DNA of 64,000 nucleotides from Pseudomonadota bacterium (GTDB lineage Bacteria > Pseudomonadota > Alphaproteobacteria > Rickettsiales > SXRF01), in NCBI GenBank assembly GCA_963205195.1, contig CAUJHR010000004.1, forward strand, positions 1 through 64,000. Direction: 5' to 3'. Shown here in pieces: positions 44,121 to 53,819 of the stretch (its first letter is position 1; each line of letters begins with the position of its first letter). The notes beneath the pieces were generated by a model. That model did not search any database and was not told the origin of the DNA. It was given only the letters and a program-made list of their open reading frames with translations. A program made the translations under genes and the position numbers.

Positions 44121-47100
44121 TTATTCTCCTTCAATATCCTGGGATCCAGCTTCACCTCCAAATACTTGTCCGCTTGAAGAAGTATAAGGGCAGGTGAATT
44201 TGGGTATTTCAGGCCTTTCTTCAGGATTCGCGATTTCATTTTCCAGATCTGCAAGCGCCCCGCTGTTTAGTGCGATCTGATTTTGCAATTCAGCAAGCTC
44301 GGCATCGGTTGCATCCTTTTGTGCCTGCAGAGCAGGGCTTAAAGGCTTGATCTTATTGATTAGTGATTGAAGGCCATTTATTTTTCCTATTGCCTGCTTA
44401 ACTTTATCTTGGGCTGCCACTGCCTTGGCGTCCAAAGCTTCTATATTTTTCTGTATATCTTCCTGCAGGCCAGTTGCGTCTTCACCATTATCAGGAATAT
44501 CATTCTTATGTGCTTCCTTATAGTTATACAGGTCCTGCTGGGCTGCTGCTGCTTCAGCCTGGGCATTTGCTAAATCGGTATTTGCTTGGGCAAGCCGTGT
44601 CATAAGGCTATCCAGCTCTGGATTCCCAGATGTACCAGTTTCGGCTATCTGCTGTTCGGCTATCTGGTAGGCGGATTGTGCCTGCAGCGTATTATACTTG
44701 AGCATAAGCGCCTGCGCCTGGTCATAAAGCAGTTTCTGCTTTTCCTGTGCCTCTGTAGATATCTGGGTAATGGCTTTAACATCAGCTGTATAGGCTGCAC
44801 CAGCTTCTTTTAATTGCTCTGCGGTACAATCAACTTTCCCAGGTGGCAACTCATCAGGAGGAGTTGGTGAGCCAGTTGAATCAGGAACACAGATTTCATT
44901 TCCTGGGAAGCATGATTTTCTTGCACGCACGTAAGCGGAGCAATCACCCCATCTTAAACCGCAAAGGGTTGTATCGGATAAGTTACCAGCCCCTGTGCCG
45001 TTAAATGGCATGGTAGTATAATCAGGTGGCGGATCGAACCCGGCATTGATGCAATATGCAATGCTGTCAGAAGCGAGCTTGGTTGTATCCATGCCGACTT
45101 TTCCGCCTGCAACCTTAGCGCTGTTGAACATCGGGCATTGGCGACGCTTAGTATCTTCTGATGGACGGTATATTTCAACATCATTCCATGTGCTGTTAGC
45201 AATAAACTCGCCGTTTACTTCAGCACCATCACCACCCAATACGCAGTTTGTGTAATCAGGGTCTTCGCAGGATGGAACGTTACCTACTTTTGCAGCTTCA
45301 GCAATAGATGATATATCTGGCGGTACAGGATCATTATTCCCAAGCGGTCTGAATTTGCGCGCAGCTTCTGGCAGGTCATTAGGATTTTTATATATTATAC
45401 GTTCCACACCAGTCCCAAGCGATATGCCAGAACCAGTGCTGGTTGGGAATTTGCCCTGGTCCCAGCCTTCTATCTTTATGTAGCGTGGGTCAGTCTGATT
45501 CACGAAGCTTACATAATAAATACGTTTAAGCCCATTTACTTTAAATATTATGATATCGCCGCTTTGGGCATTATCAAGGCCGGTTGCAAATATATTCTTC
45601 TCAAATTCATTATCCGGGTCGTGAATATATCCGCGCCATGAAAGTGGCCATGACCATTGCACGCCGTCCTTTGTTTGCCAGCTGGCTCCAGCTCTTGTTA
45701 AAACAAAGTTTTCCGGGCCATATGGCTTAAAGATTTTTTCATAACGCCCGATACATGAGAAATTTTGCCTGCGTAGCGTCCACATCTGGTGGCCCTTCAA
45801 GCCATCCCAGCCACTTATCCTGCCCATTTTGCTAGGAGTAATAAGTGATTGTTCAAATGTAAGGGTTACAGGAGTTTCTGATGTGTCCTGAGTAATTACA
45901 CCATTAGCTATGTCCAGCTTTCTTTGAGCGTTATTAAGGGCTATACGCAGCTTGTATATCTTCTCCTGCATAGGAGGGAAATCCTGGTTATATTGCGAGC
46001 AATCAATATAGTTACCATCTTGTTTTTTAGGTGTGAGGTAACATATGTCGGAAACACCTACATGTTTGTCTGCGCTATGGATAAGAGTATCTTCATCAGG
46101 TGGGCCAAACCATATTGGAGTTCCAGGGACACCATTAGGGCCATTGTTCCACTCATCGACAGCTGCGAATAACTGTTCTTTTGCAAGTTCTATTGCTGCT
46201 TTGGTTTCCTCAACTTCCGCAGTGGCATTTTCAACTTCTTCCGCGTCATATTTTTCTACTATATCAGGCACAGGGATCGTGGCATCTTCATAATCACGTT
46301 CCTCATGGCCAACCCCGATTATAGTATCATAGCTGCCCAATGTATTTATAAAGCTTCCGCCATGCAAAGGATTGCCCGCTGAAGTTCCTGTATCCCACCA
46401 GCGCATATATGGCATATGTGCGCCGCCTTCGCCTAATTCCTGCATTGCTAACTGTGAAATAATATTAGACATTGACAGATCAATGGACTGGTTAACCAAT
46501 TCTGCGAATTGTGGCCCTAATGAACTTCTGATTGTTTCGGCACCATCGATCACCATCTGATCAGCAAAAGCTTTTGCGTTTGCCATGACAAAATTTTCCT
46601 GTAGTACAAGAATCTCTGTAACACCATCTTTCACCTGCGTTTCTGCAAATTGTATTACCTGTTCCTGAGTCGCCTTGATCTCATTAAATACGCTGACTGC
46701 TACATCAGTGCCTAATATCGCTGCCTGCAGTTCGGCGTATGATGTAAGGAATTCTTCGCCTATAGCAAAAGGCAGGTCCGGTGGTATGATTCCTAGCAGC
46801 ATTGATGTTATTGCTTGCGGGGACTCTAAAAGCGCTGCATTATTCTCAGCATTCTGATAGCGTATACGTGCTACGCTTTCTATCTCTAGAACTTCATCTA
46901 AAGCTTTACGCGCTTCCTCTATAACCACATCAGCAAGTGTTTTAAAATCATTAAAACCCTGCCATGCGGCAGAATCAGGTCCAAAGACAGCTAGAACTGC
47001 CTGCAGGGATTCTTCCTTAGCTTCCCTTATTATCGTATCGCTTGCATCTTTTAACCCAAGCATTGATTCACTGATTACATTTGAAGGTATCGGCTTCAAT

Positions 47101-50100
47101 TCTGAATGCAGGAAATAATGGTCAAAACGGAAAGTTTCTGGTTCGGTATCATCACATCCAATCAATGAGAGTTTCTGGTTAAGTATATATACCTGGTTAT
47201 ATGCTTCTTTTGCCCTTGTACGATCTTCATCGCTAAATGTATTATTCTCATAAGACGAGCTGTTTGCAGGCGGCGCAGTAGAAATGAGATCATCACCTGT
47301 TATCTGTTCGCCTGGTAATGGGAACCTGACCGATTTGCCGCCGCGTGATTCTATAGGCGTTCCGCTGGCAGCTGTTACAACACCATTTTCATCAGTAACC
47401 GTACCTTCGCTTGGCTTCTCAGCATAATCATAAAGATGGTCAAACCCGAATATGAAATTACGCTTCTGGCGCAAGCCTTCGCAGGTGCGGATTTTCAGAT
47501 AATTAAGCGGGACCACATCTTTCACGATAATACGGCAGCATTGCTGGATACTCATGCTTACAGGGCATTCGTCATAAGTATCATGTTCCCAGAAACGGGT
47601 TACGCATGGCTTTTTCCATGGGGGCAGGGTGTTCTTATAATAATAGGAAAGGAAATTACGACGGCGATATGTCAGGAAATTAAAATTGATACGCTGCATT
47701 ATGCAGTTATCAAATGATTTCCTGCGCCATGACATAATATCAACAGGAACAACACCGCATTGCACTTCAGGGTACTTAAGCGATTCAAGCCTTACCGACG
47801 GATCAGCGGTAGGGGGATTGGTCATGGTCGGGTTATATTCCGAATAAGCAAATTCCCAATCGTTGAATATACGGTCCCTAGGCGTGAATACCTTGGTTTG
47901 GAAAGAATATTCACGGTCAGTTGCATATTCCGCTGTATTTGGCGGGTTTGTCGAGAACTGGTCAAGTGTTGCCTCCTCAAGCAATTTAAAATCCCTTGCT
48001 ATTGCCCCGGGATAATCCGGTGCATCCTTTGGATTATTATAATCGTTGCGCGGCGCAAAAGGCAGGGTCGGGTCGATAATTTTTTCCACGTTCGGGCAGA
48101 AGCCAGGCTTGGTCCTGCCAACGGATTTATAGGAATCCTTATTAGACATTGGTATGAAATACATCGGACCCCAATCAAGATCCAAGACCGTTACTTCAAC
48201 CGAAAAAGAAATTGCGTAATTAATAAATAAGGTCAGGTTGAATGCTTCCCAATCCGTAACCTTGTTAGGACCCGCATCATTTGGCTGTATCATGCAAGGG
48301 AAAATATTATGGAAGGTTGGCCAGGTGGATTCCTCTTTGAAATAATCACCAAAACCCTGCACAATTTCCTGCGCCGGGGAATAATCAGCTTCGTCCAGGT
48401 CGGCGCGGTCATATTGGAGAACTGGTGAAAAACCTTTGCCAATAGGAGTTTGACCTTGTGCCACCAGCCTTGAGTTATGGCCACTCATTAGCGGCTGGCA
48501 GGTATTAAATATGGAAAGGTCTGGATTACCACCACGACCTTCATCTTGCGTTAGTGGGAAATCGGCGCCGGAGCCGGGACGCTCCAATGTCCATTCAGGG
48601 TGGGTTGCCCTTTGGTATATAAACCAGCTATAGCATCTATTGGCCGCATCCAGCCATGCCTCTCCATCTGCGGCTTTGCCATTTTCCATGCGGGAGATTC
48701 GCTCAGGGCAACCTAGCTGGCTGCCTATGAAGAAACTGGTGGAAAGATAATTGTTACTGGTTCCGTATACTGTGTTGCGCGCTTTTATGTCTTCGCCCGT
48801 CTTAGATAAGAAAGGATAATTTGTTGCGTTCATGTAATAGGAAAATACAGCCGCATCTTTGGTGGGCGGGTCGAAATTAGGCGTATCAATTGTAGTCATG
48901 CAGGAATTAATAACTGGCTTGGCGCCTATTACAGTGCCGGTTGCCCTTTCATCAAAACCTGAAGAATCGGCATTTACTATTGTCCCGGCAACTTTTGGAA
49001 CTATCAGCTTACCGGTTTTAGGGTCGAACCTGTTATAATCGAGTTTTGCACCGCTTACGCACATATCACGCGTGTAGAAATCGGGCGGCATTGCATCCCT
49101 GTTCGCTGGCTTCTCAAGGCGGCCTTCGCCTTCCGGCCAGGCATATTTTATCTGCAGCGTCGATATAAGGTTCAGGGTGTTGGTGGCAAAACACTGCGAG
49201 AACTGGTAGCACCAGTTGCGCGGAATAGGAACGCACCACCACACCCCGGGAGGAAAAACGTAAATATAAACCGGACCATAGCACCACAGCCCGCGGCCAA
49301 TGCCTTGCGGTACTACAACCGGAAATGGAAGCGGCCACGGTATCGGAAGCAGTCCGTAATGCGGCTTGAAATCACCAACATCCTTCAAATGCTGGTATAT
49401 TATAGTCGGGTCAAGCGGTATCGTCTTCGCATCAACTAATGGAGCAGGCTTGGTCGGTGGTGGAGGTTCCTCCTCGCCAGGCGGTAGCTGAGGGGGATTG
49501 CCCGGCGGTAGATTCTGCCAACCGCTGAGTTTGCAGCCATCTGGACAATTGGGAATAGATAAATAAAGATGGTCGATATACCAATACCATGGCACAGTGT
49601 TGCTGGTACCCATGTCCCCTGCGCCGTCCCAGGTTTCAGTCCAAGCCCACTCATTTAATCCGGCTGCTGCATAATTCATATTTTCGTAATTGCCGGCAAG
49701 CTGGCCATTGATCCACCATCTTACTATGCCATCACGCGATGTATTGGTCGTGCTTTTCTTTACATAAGCTTCAATTTTGGTCCATTGTCCCTTGGTAAGA
49801 TATCCACCACCGGCATTGGGATAGCATATCAGCCCCAGATCCGCCGCGCAGGTGTGGCTATTATCAAGCCCGCCGCCTGTGTTGTGCCCAAAAACTATTG
49901 GACCTCCTGGGCTTCCACGCAGACCCATCAATAGCCACACGCCGTTAGAGTCGGGTCCTTTCAGGAACCACATTTTATTGCCCACAATACGCCCCTCGAA
50001 TTCAGGGTTGGTGCGTACCATCATCCCCATATACACTTCGTTATAATTATTGCCAAAGAGGTAACTTTGTTGGGAGCCGCCAGTCTTGGCAAAGGGTTGA

Positions 50101-50387
50101 AGTGTATCAATCGATACGCCGGATGGGGAAATTGGCGCAGTAGGATCATCGCCATTGGTTGTTGATTGGTAAACATCGTTGATACCGCATTCAGACTGGG
50201 GGCCGCTGAATGGGCAATCCAGTATTTTAGTGGAACCCGGAGGTTCGTTTGACCATTGGGCGAAACTGTTTGTTGGTATCAGAAGGAAAAGTAGGGCAAG
50301 GCACGGGGCAGTGGCGTTAACTGGCAGGCAAAGCTCGCGTCTTGGCATTAATGCCAGAATCTTTTTGAGGTTGCCTTTGCCTAGCAT
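44121..50387 (-). CDS. Giant exported cysteine-containing protein, 2088 residues
   Basis: No full-length family recognised. A long basic N-terminus leads to a signal-like segment (PCLALLFLLIPTNSFA, about 28-43). Residues about 50-290 resemble a concanavalin-like/LamG jelly roll (GQWTKIEAYVKKSTTNTSRDG, then RWWINGQLAG), a carbohydrate-binding or lyase-type fold. A Pro-rich linker follows near 300-320. Residues 330-1050 are rich in Cys, Trp and Tyr with many paired Cys. About 1080-1310 is helical. About 1540-1660 is a compact domain (GDIIIFKVNGLKRIYYVSF). About 1860-2060 is a Gln/Ala coiled coil, and the tail has another Cys. It lies 134 bases downstream of lpxB on the same strand. Surface or extracellular structural role is inference. 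Confidence 0.75.
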   Translation of the reverse strand: MLGKGNLKKILALMPRRELCLPVNATAPCLALLFLLIPTNSFAQWSNEPPGSTKILDCPFSGPQSECGINDVYQSTTNGDDPTAPISPSGVSIDTLQPFAKTGGSQQSYLFGNNYNEVYMGMMVRTNPEFEGRIVGNKMWFLKGPDSNGVWLLMGLRGSPGGPIVFGHNTGGGLDNSHTCAADLGLICYPNAGGGYLTKGQWTKIEAYVKKSTTNTSRDGIVRWWINGQLAGNYENMNYAAAGLNEWAWTETWDGAGDMGTSNTVPWYWYIDHLYLSIPNCPDGCKLSGWQNLPPGNPPQLPPGEEEPPPPTKPAPLVDAKTIPLDPTIIYQHLKDVGDFKPHYGLLPIPWPLPFPVVVPQGIGRGLWCYGPVYIYVFPPGVWWCVPIPRNWCYQFSQCFATNTLNLISTLQIKYAWPEGEGRLEKPANRDAMPPDFYTRDMCVSGAKLDYNRFDPKTGKLIVPKVAGTIVNADSSGFDERATGTVIGAKPVINSCMTTIDTPNFDPPTKDAAVFSYYMNATNYPFLSKTGEDIKARNTVYGTSNNYLSTSFFIGSQLGCPERISRMENGKAADGEAWLDAANRCYSWFIYQRATHPEWTLERPGSGADFPLTQDEGRGGNPDLSIFNTCQPLMSGHNSRLVAQGQTPIGKGFSPVLQYDRADLDEADYSPAQEIVQGFGDYFKEESTWPTFHNIFPCMIQPNDAGPNKVTDWEAFNLTLFINYAISFSVEVTVLDLDWGPMYFIPMSNKDSYKSVGRTKPGFCPNVEKIIDPTLPFAPRNDYNNPKDAPDYPGAIARDFKLLEEATLDQFSTNPPNTAEYATDREYSFQTKVFTPRDRIFNDWEFAYSEYNPTMTNPPTADPSVRLESLKYPEVQCGVVPVDIMSWRRKSFDNCIMQRINFNFLTYRRRNFLSYYYKNTLPPWKKPCVTRFWEHDTYDECPVSMSIQQCCRIIVKDVVPLNYLKIRTCEGLRQKRNFIFGFDHLYDYAEKPSEGTVTDENGVVTAASGTPIESRGGKSVRFPLPGEQITGDDLISTAPPANSSSYENNTFSDEDRTRAKEAYNQVYILNQKLSLIGCDDTEPETFRFDHYFLHSELKPIPSNVISESMLGLKDASDTIIREAKEESLQAVLAVFGPDSAAWQGFNDFKTLADVVIEEARKALDEVLEIESVARIRYQNAENNAALLESPQAITSMLLGIIPPDLPFAIGEEFLTSYAELQAAILGTDVAVSVFNEIKATQEQVIQFAETQVKDGVTEILVLQENFVMANAKAFADQMVIDGAETIRSSLGPQFAELVNQSIDLSMSNIISQLAMQELGEGGAHMPYMRWWDTGTSAGNPLHGGSFINTLGSYDTIIGVGHEERDYEDATIPVPDIVEKYDAEEVENATAEVEETKAAIELAKEQLFAAVDEWNNGPNGVPGTPIWFGPPDEDTLIHSADKHVGVSDICYLTPKKQDGNYIDCSQYNQDFPPMQEKIYKLRIALNNAQRKLDIANGVITQDTSETPVTLTFEQSLITPSKMGRISGWDGLKGHQMWTLRRQNFSCIGRYEKIFKPYGPENFVLTRAGASWQTKDGVQWSWPLSWRGYIHDPDNEFEKNIFATGLDNAQSGDIIIFKVNGLKRIYYVSFVNQTDPRYIKIEGWDQGKFPTSTGSGISLGTGVERIIYKNPNDLPEAARKFRPLGNNDPVPPDISSIAEAAKVGNVPSCEDPDYTNCVLGGDGAEVNGEFIANSTWNDVEIYRPSEDTKRRQCPMFNSAKVAGGKVGMDTTKLASDSIAYCINAGFDPPPDYTTMPFNGTGAGNLSDTTLCGLRWGDCSAYVRARKSCFPGNEICVPDSTGSPTPPDELPPGKVDCTAEQLKEAGAAYTADVKAITQISTEAQEKQKLLYDQAQALMLKYNTLQAQSAYQIAEQQIAETGTSGNPELDSLMTRLAQANTDLANAQAEAAAAQQDLYNYKEAHKNDIPDNGEDATGLQEDIQKNIEALDAKAVAAQDKVKQAIGKINGLQSLINKIKPLSPALQAQKDATDAELAELQNQIALNSGALADLENEIANPEERPEIPKFTCPYTSSSGQVFGGEAGSQDIEGE

Positions 50388-50425
50388 AAATACTTGAACC
50401 TTGATTTAGTCTGCTAAATTAAACC

Positions 50426-50460
50426 ATTATAATTAATAACTAACTATTAATAATTATAAT
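50426..50460. promoter_or_regulatory. AT-only inverted repeat upstream of the giant gene
   Basis: ATTATAATTAATA (50426-50438) and TATTAATAATTATAAT (50445-50460) form an inverted repeat interrupted by two extra bases. It lies midway between the lpxB stop and the giant gene's start. It could be an operator, a DNA-bending site or part of the giant gene's promoter. It lacks a GC stem and so is a poor terminator. Confidence 0.4.
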
Positions 50461-50521
50461 CAGCCCTATAGCAAGCATTATTAGCGTCCGACTCCAACTA
50501 TAGCCAATAATTATTACAATT

Positions 50522-51691
50522 TTATGACAGGAGGGAAAGAATTTTCTTTGCTGCAATATCGCTGGGTTTTTCTATTCCAGGTGGAACGAGCCTGCCAAGC
50601 GCTTCTTTTATGGAATCTCGCTGCTTTTGCTGCAGTTCGGGGCTGGATAGAAGGCTGTTCGCGCAGCTTGCAAGCATCATTGGTGTTGAATGTTCCTGCA
50701 ATAGCTCAGGTATCGCTTCTTTCTTAAGCAATATATTGATAAGATTAACATATTTTGTTGTTATCATAAGTTTTAGCAGCCAAACAGAAATTGAATTCAT
50801 TTTATAGGTTATAAGCATCGGCACCTTGGCAAGGGCTACCTCAAAGGCAACAGTGCCGGATTTTACAAAGGCGAAATTGCTGGCGGCTATGGCATTTTTC
50901 TTATCTTGTTCGGTGTTGGTAACTATAGCCCTGAATGGTGAATTATTCAGGTAAGGGGCAAGTAATTCCTGTGCATGCTCAGGAACAGCAACCACAAAGG
51001 CAAGCTTAGGATAGCATATTGAAAGCAGTGACAGGGTCATGGCAAAAACCGGCATATGCCGGTTGACTTCACCCTTGCGGCTTCCGGGAAGAAGGCAGAA
51101 TAATTTTACATCTTCTGGTATTTCATATTTGGCGCGGAATTCAGAAGCGTTTCCTGATTTGCTTTCGCAAACCACCGGATGGCCTACAAAAGTGCAATCC
51201 AGCCCGACATTTTTAAAATAAGGTGCTTCAAAAGGCAAAAGCAACAGCATATGGTCGAATAGTTTGGCGCATTTAATCGCCCGCTTTGGTTTATATGCCC
51301 AGACGGTGGGGGCAACATAATGCACAAATTTTGTTTTAAGCCCGATCTTTCTAAGCTTTTTTACAATGCGGAAGCAAAACCCAGGCGAATCAATGGTAAT
51401 AACCATTTGCGGCTGCTTCATTATAATATCGGCAATGGTGGAGGCGATATGGGTAATAGTGCGCCATAAATGCGGAATTATTTCCACTAGCCCCATCATC
51501 GAAAGTTCATGGTATGGAAACAGGCTTTTAAGCCCTTCTTCTTCCATTTTTTCCCCGCCTATACCATAAAACAGCAATTGCTGCGGCGAGTGTTCGCGCA
51601 ACGCCCGCATCAAATGTGCGCCCAGCACATCGCCTGATGGCTCGCCAGCGATTATATAAATAGTTTTCAGGTCGGTTTGAAATTCATTCAT
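50522..51691 (-). CDS. lpxB: Lipid-A-disaccharide synthase LpxB
   Basis: 389 residues. IAGEPSGDVLGAHLMRAL (about 13-30) is the GT19 N-terminal signature; FYGIGGEKMEEEGL, VHYVAPTVWAYKPKRA near 122 and FCLLPGSRKGEVNRHMP near 195 follow. It joins UDP-diacylglucosamine and lipid X to form the lipid A disaccharide, on the inner leaflet of the inner membrane. Its start overlaps lpxI by 8 bases; it is the last biosynthetic gene of the envelope operon. Confidence 0.96.
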   Translation of the reverse strand: MNEFQTDLKTIYIIAGEPSGDVLGAHLMRALREHSPQQLLFYGIGGEKMEEEGLKSLFPYHELSMMGLVEIIPHLWRTITHIASTIADIIMKQPQMVITIDSPGFCFRIVKKLRKIGLKTKFVHYVAPTVWAYKPKRAIKCAKLFDHMLLLLPFEAPYFKNVGLDCTFVGHPVVCESKSGNASEFRAKYEIPEDVKLFCLLPGSRKGEVNRHMPVFAMTLSLLSICYPKLAFVVAVPEHAQELLAPYLNNSPFRAIVTNTEQDKKNAIAASNFAFVKSGTVAFEVALAKVPMLITYKMNSISVWLLKLMITTKYVNLINILLKKEAIPELLQEHSTPMMLASCANSLLSSPELQQKQRDSIKEALGRLVPPGIEKPSDIAAKKILSLLS

Positions 51692-52517
51692 ATTCTATAC
51701 CAATGACGAATATAGCATATTCATCAGCTTTTTTAATCAATTCTTCGCGGTCTATAATCAGGCTTGAATATGCTTCAACCGCTACACCTACAAGTCCTGC
51801 CTTGTGCATGTTTTCAATGGTTTGCACACCGATTGATGGCAAATCGACCTTTTCTTCCTGCCCCGGCTTCTTGGCTTTTACAAGTATTCCGCCTTTTGGC
51901 TTATGGCTGCGAAGTTTAGCACAGGCCAATATCATGGCATCAGTACCTTCTGCATTTTCTGTTGCCAGAAGCTTGCCGTTTTCAATTATCACTGCCTGTC
52001 CTATATCAAGCGCGCCAAGGTTCTTCGCCTCGCGCATGCCCAGCATTATATCAGCCATTGAGTTTTTATCAGGCGTGATATTGCCAAGGATTCCAGCAGG
52101 GGCAACTATATTTTTCAATATCTGGTCTACACCAACAACCGTAAAATTTTCTTCTTCGAAAAATGAAGTAATGGCTTTAAGCAGTGCATCATCGCCGCCA
52201 AAAATCGCAAGACCAATTTTTTTAAGGAGTTTTGCCCCGGCAGCATCGGGTTTAAGAGAAGACATTGCGGGGCGTTTTATGCCGCCAGCCATCACTATGT
52301 CGCTAACGCCGGCGCCGCGCAAATGGCTAAGGGCCTCACCAACTGCGCCTAAGCGTACCACAGCATGAGGCACACCGCCCATAACTTCCGGTGCAAAGCT
52401 TTCTTCAAATGCAAGCACAAAAAACGGGCGGCAATTATCCTGGCAGTGCTTAATAAGCTGGGCAGGCAGGTTGCCTTTCCCAGCAATTATTCCGAGTGTG
52501 GAATTGTTTTTTTTCAT
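51684..52517 (-). CDS. lpxI: UDP-2,3-diacylglucosamine pyrophosphatase LpxI
   Basis: 277 residues of the DUF1009/LpxI family: LGIIAGKGNLPAQLIKHCQ near 8, DIVMAGGIKRPAMSSLKPD near 75 and LPSIGVQTIENMHKAGLVGVAVEA near 225. LpxI is the alphaproteobacterial replacement for LpxH and forms lipid X. It overlaps lpxA by 4 bases and lpxB by 8, so all three are tightly coupled. Confidence 0.95.
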   Translation of the reverse strand: MKKNNSTLGIIAGKGNLPAQLIKHCQDNCRPFFVLAFEESFAPEVMGGVPHAVVRLGAVGEALSHLRGAGVSDIVMAGGIKRPAMSSLKPDAAGAKLLKKIGLAIFGGDDALLKAITSFFEEENFTVVGVDQILKNIVAPAGILGNITPDKNSMADIMLGMREAKNLGALDIGQAVIIENGKLLATENAEGTDAMILACAKLRSHKPKGGILVKAKKPGQEEKVDLPSIGVQTIENMHKAGLVGVAVEAYSSLIIDREELIKKADEYAIFVIGIEYE

Positions 52518-53344
52518 GCCACCTGGGTAGCGTTGCCGTGCCCATTAAATTTAGGGACACATAGGGACCGTGATCCTTTATCAACCATAAAGGAAATTAC
52601 ATCCAGCACTGCCTTGGTTTCACCATAAGCGGCTTTAGCTTTTTCAGCGCGCGCGGCCAGAGTTCCATCTTCTTCCTCGAATATCATTTTATAAGCGCCG
52701 CGCAAGGCATGAATTGTATCGCGGTCAAAGCCGCGGCGTTTAAGACCCACAAGGTTCAAACCCGCAAGGTTTGCACGTTCGCCCATAACAGAGCCAAACG
52801 GGATAACATCATGCTCAACGCCCGACATACCACCGATTACAGCATGTGCCCCGATACGCACGAACTGGTGAACCGCTGCAAGCCCGCCTATGATTGAGAA
52901 ATCACCAACCTCGACATGCCCGGCAAGCGTGGCGTTATTTGCCAGTATAACGTGGTTACCAAGCCTGCAGTCATGCGCCACATGCGCGTTAACCATGAAC
53001 AGGCAGTTGTTACCAACTGCAGTTTCCATGCCGCCGCCTTCTGTGCCGGGGTTCATGGTTACATATTCGCGGATAACGTTATTATCACCTATGGTAAGGC
53101 TTGAGGCTTCACCGTGATATTTAAGGTCCTGCGGCGCAAAACCAAGTGATGCGAAAGGAAATATCTGGCAATTTTTTCCAATGGTAGTGTTCCCGGAAAT
53201 AGTAACATGGGAAAATAATTTTGTGCCGTCGCCAATAGTAACATTGCCGTCAAGTACTGAGTAAGCACCGATGGAAACATCTTTTCCTAATTTTACACTA
53301 TTTGCTATAATTGCTGTAGGGTGGATTTTTTTTGAATCGCTCAT
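52514..53344 (-). CDS. lpxA: UDP-GlcNAc O-acyltransferase LpxA
   Basis: 276 residues. Hexapeptide repeats of a left-handed beta helix begin at IHPTAIIANSVKLGKDVSIGAY. NAHVAHDCRLGNHVILANNATLAGHVEVG near 124 holds the catalytic His. The C-terminal helical part (GLKRRGFDRDTIHALRGAYK) is typical. It transfers a 3-hydroxyacyl chain to UDP-GlcNAc, the first committed step region of lipid A synthesis. It begins one base before the fabZ stop. Confidence 0.96.
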   Translation of the reverse strand: MSDSKKIHPTAIIANSVKLGKDVSIGAYSVLDGNVTIGDGTKLFSHVTISGNTTIGKNCQIFPFASLGFAPQDLKYHGEASSLTIGDNNVIREYVTMNPGTEGGGMETAVGNNCLFMVNAHVAHDCRLGNHVILANNATLAGHVEVGDFSIIGGLAAVHQFVRIGAHAVIGGMSGVEHDVIPFGSVMGERANLAGLNLVGLKRRGFDRDTIHALRGAYKMIFEEEDGTLAARAEKAKAAYGETKAVLDVISFMVDKGSRSLCVPKFNGHGNATQVA

Positions 53345-53345
53345 A

Positions 53346-53819
53346 TCAATTTACAATCATTGCACAAATTACAGCTTCTGCTGCCTTCACCCCGTCAACC
53401 GTAGCAACGCAGGCAAATTTCCACACATTTTTGCGGCTTTGCTGCTTATCAACTCGTACATGCAGGGCATCGCCAGGCATCACCACCTTGCGGAATTTAG
53501 CCTCATCTATCGACATGAAATAAACCAGTTTTCCTTCGGCTTCCTTGCCCAAAGTGTTTACAACTAAGATTGCTGCGGTCTGTGCCATAGCCTCTATTAT
53601 AAGCACTCCGGGCATGACCGGTTTTCCGGGGAAATGGCCAATGAAAAACGGCTCGTTAATGGTAACGTTCTTAAGCCCAATCGCAAACTCGCCCAGTTCC
53701 AGATCAATGATCCTGTCGATCATAAGGAAAGGGTAGCGGTGTGGTATCATTTCCATGATACGTTCGATGGGAATTGTTTTTTCTAGATCTTTTTTTGCGC
53801 TTTGCTCCATATTATCCAC
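53346..53819 (-). CDS. fabZ: 3-hydroxyacyl-ACP dehydratase FabZ
   Basis: 157 residues with a hot-dog fold. [13 protein letters not shown] near 26 and [23 protein letters not shown] near 58 carry the catalytic His and Glu. It dehydrates 3-hydroxyacyl-ACP in fatty-acid elongation and competes with LpxA/LpxD for substrate, hence its place between them. Its ATG abuts the lpxD stop. Confidence 0.96.
   Translation of the reverse strand: MDNMEQSAKKDLEKTIPIERIMEMIPHRYPFLMIDRIIDLELGEFAIGLKNVTINEPFFIGHFPGKPVMPGVLIIEAMAQTAAILVVNTLGKEAEGKLVYFMSIDEAKFRKVVMPGDALHVRVDKQQSRKNVWKFACVATVDGVKAAEAVICAMIVN

Noticed and set aside
51703..52368. 221-codon plus-strand frame opposite lpxI
   Set aside because: It is the antisense of a conserved enzyme gene in a coupled operon and has no family features.
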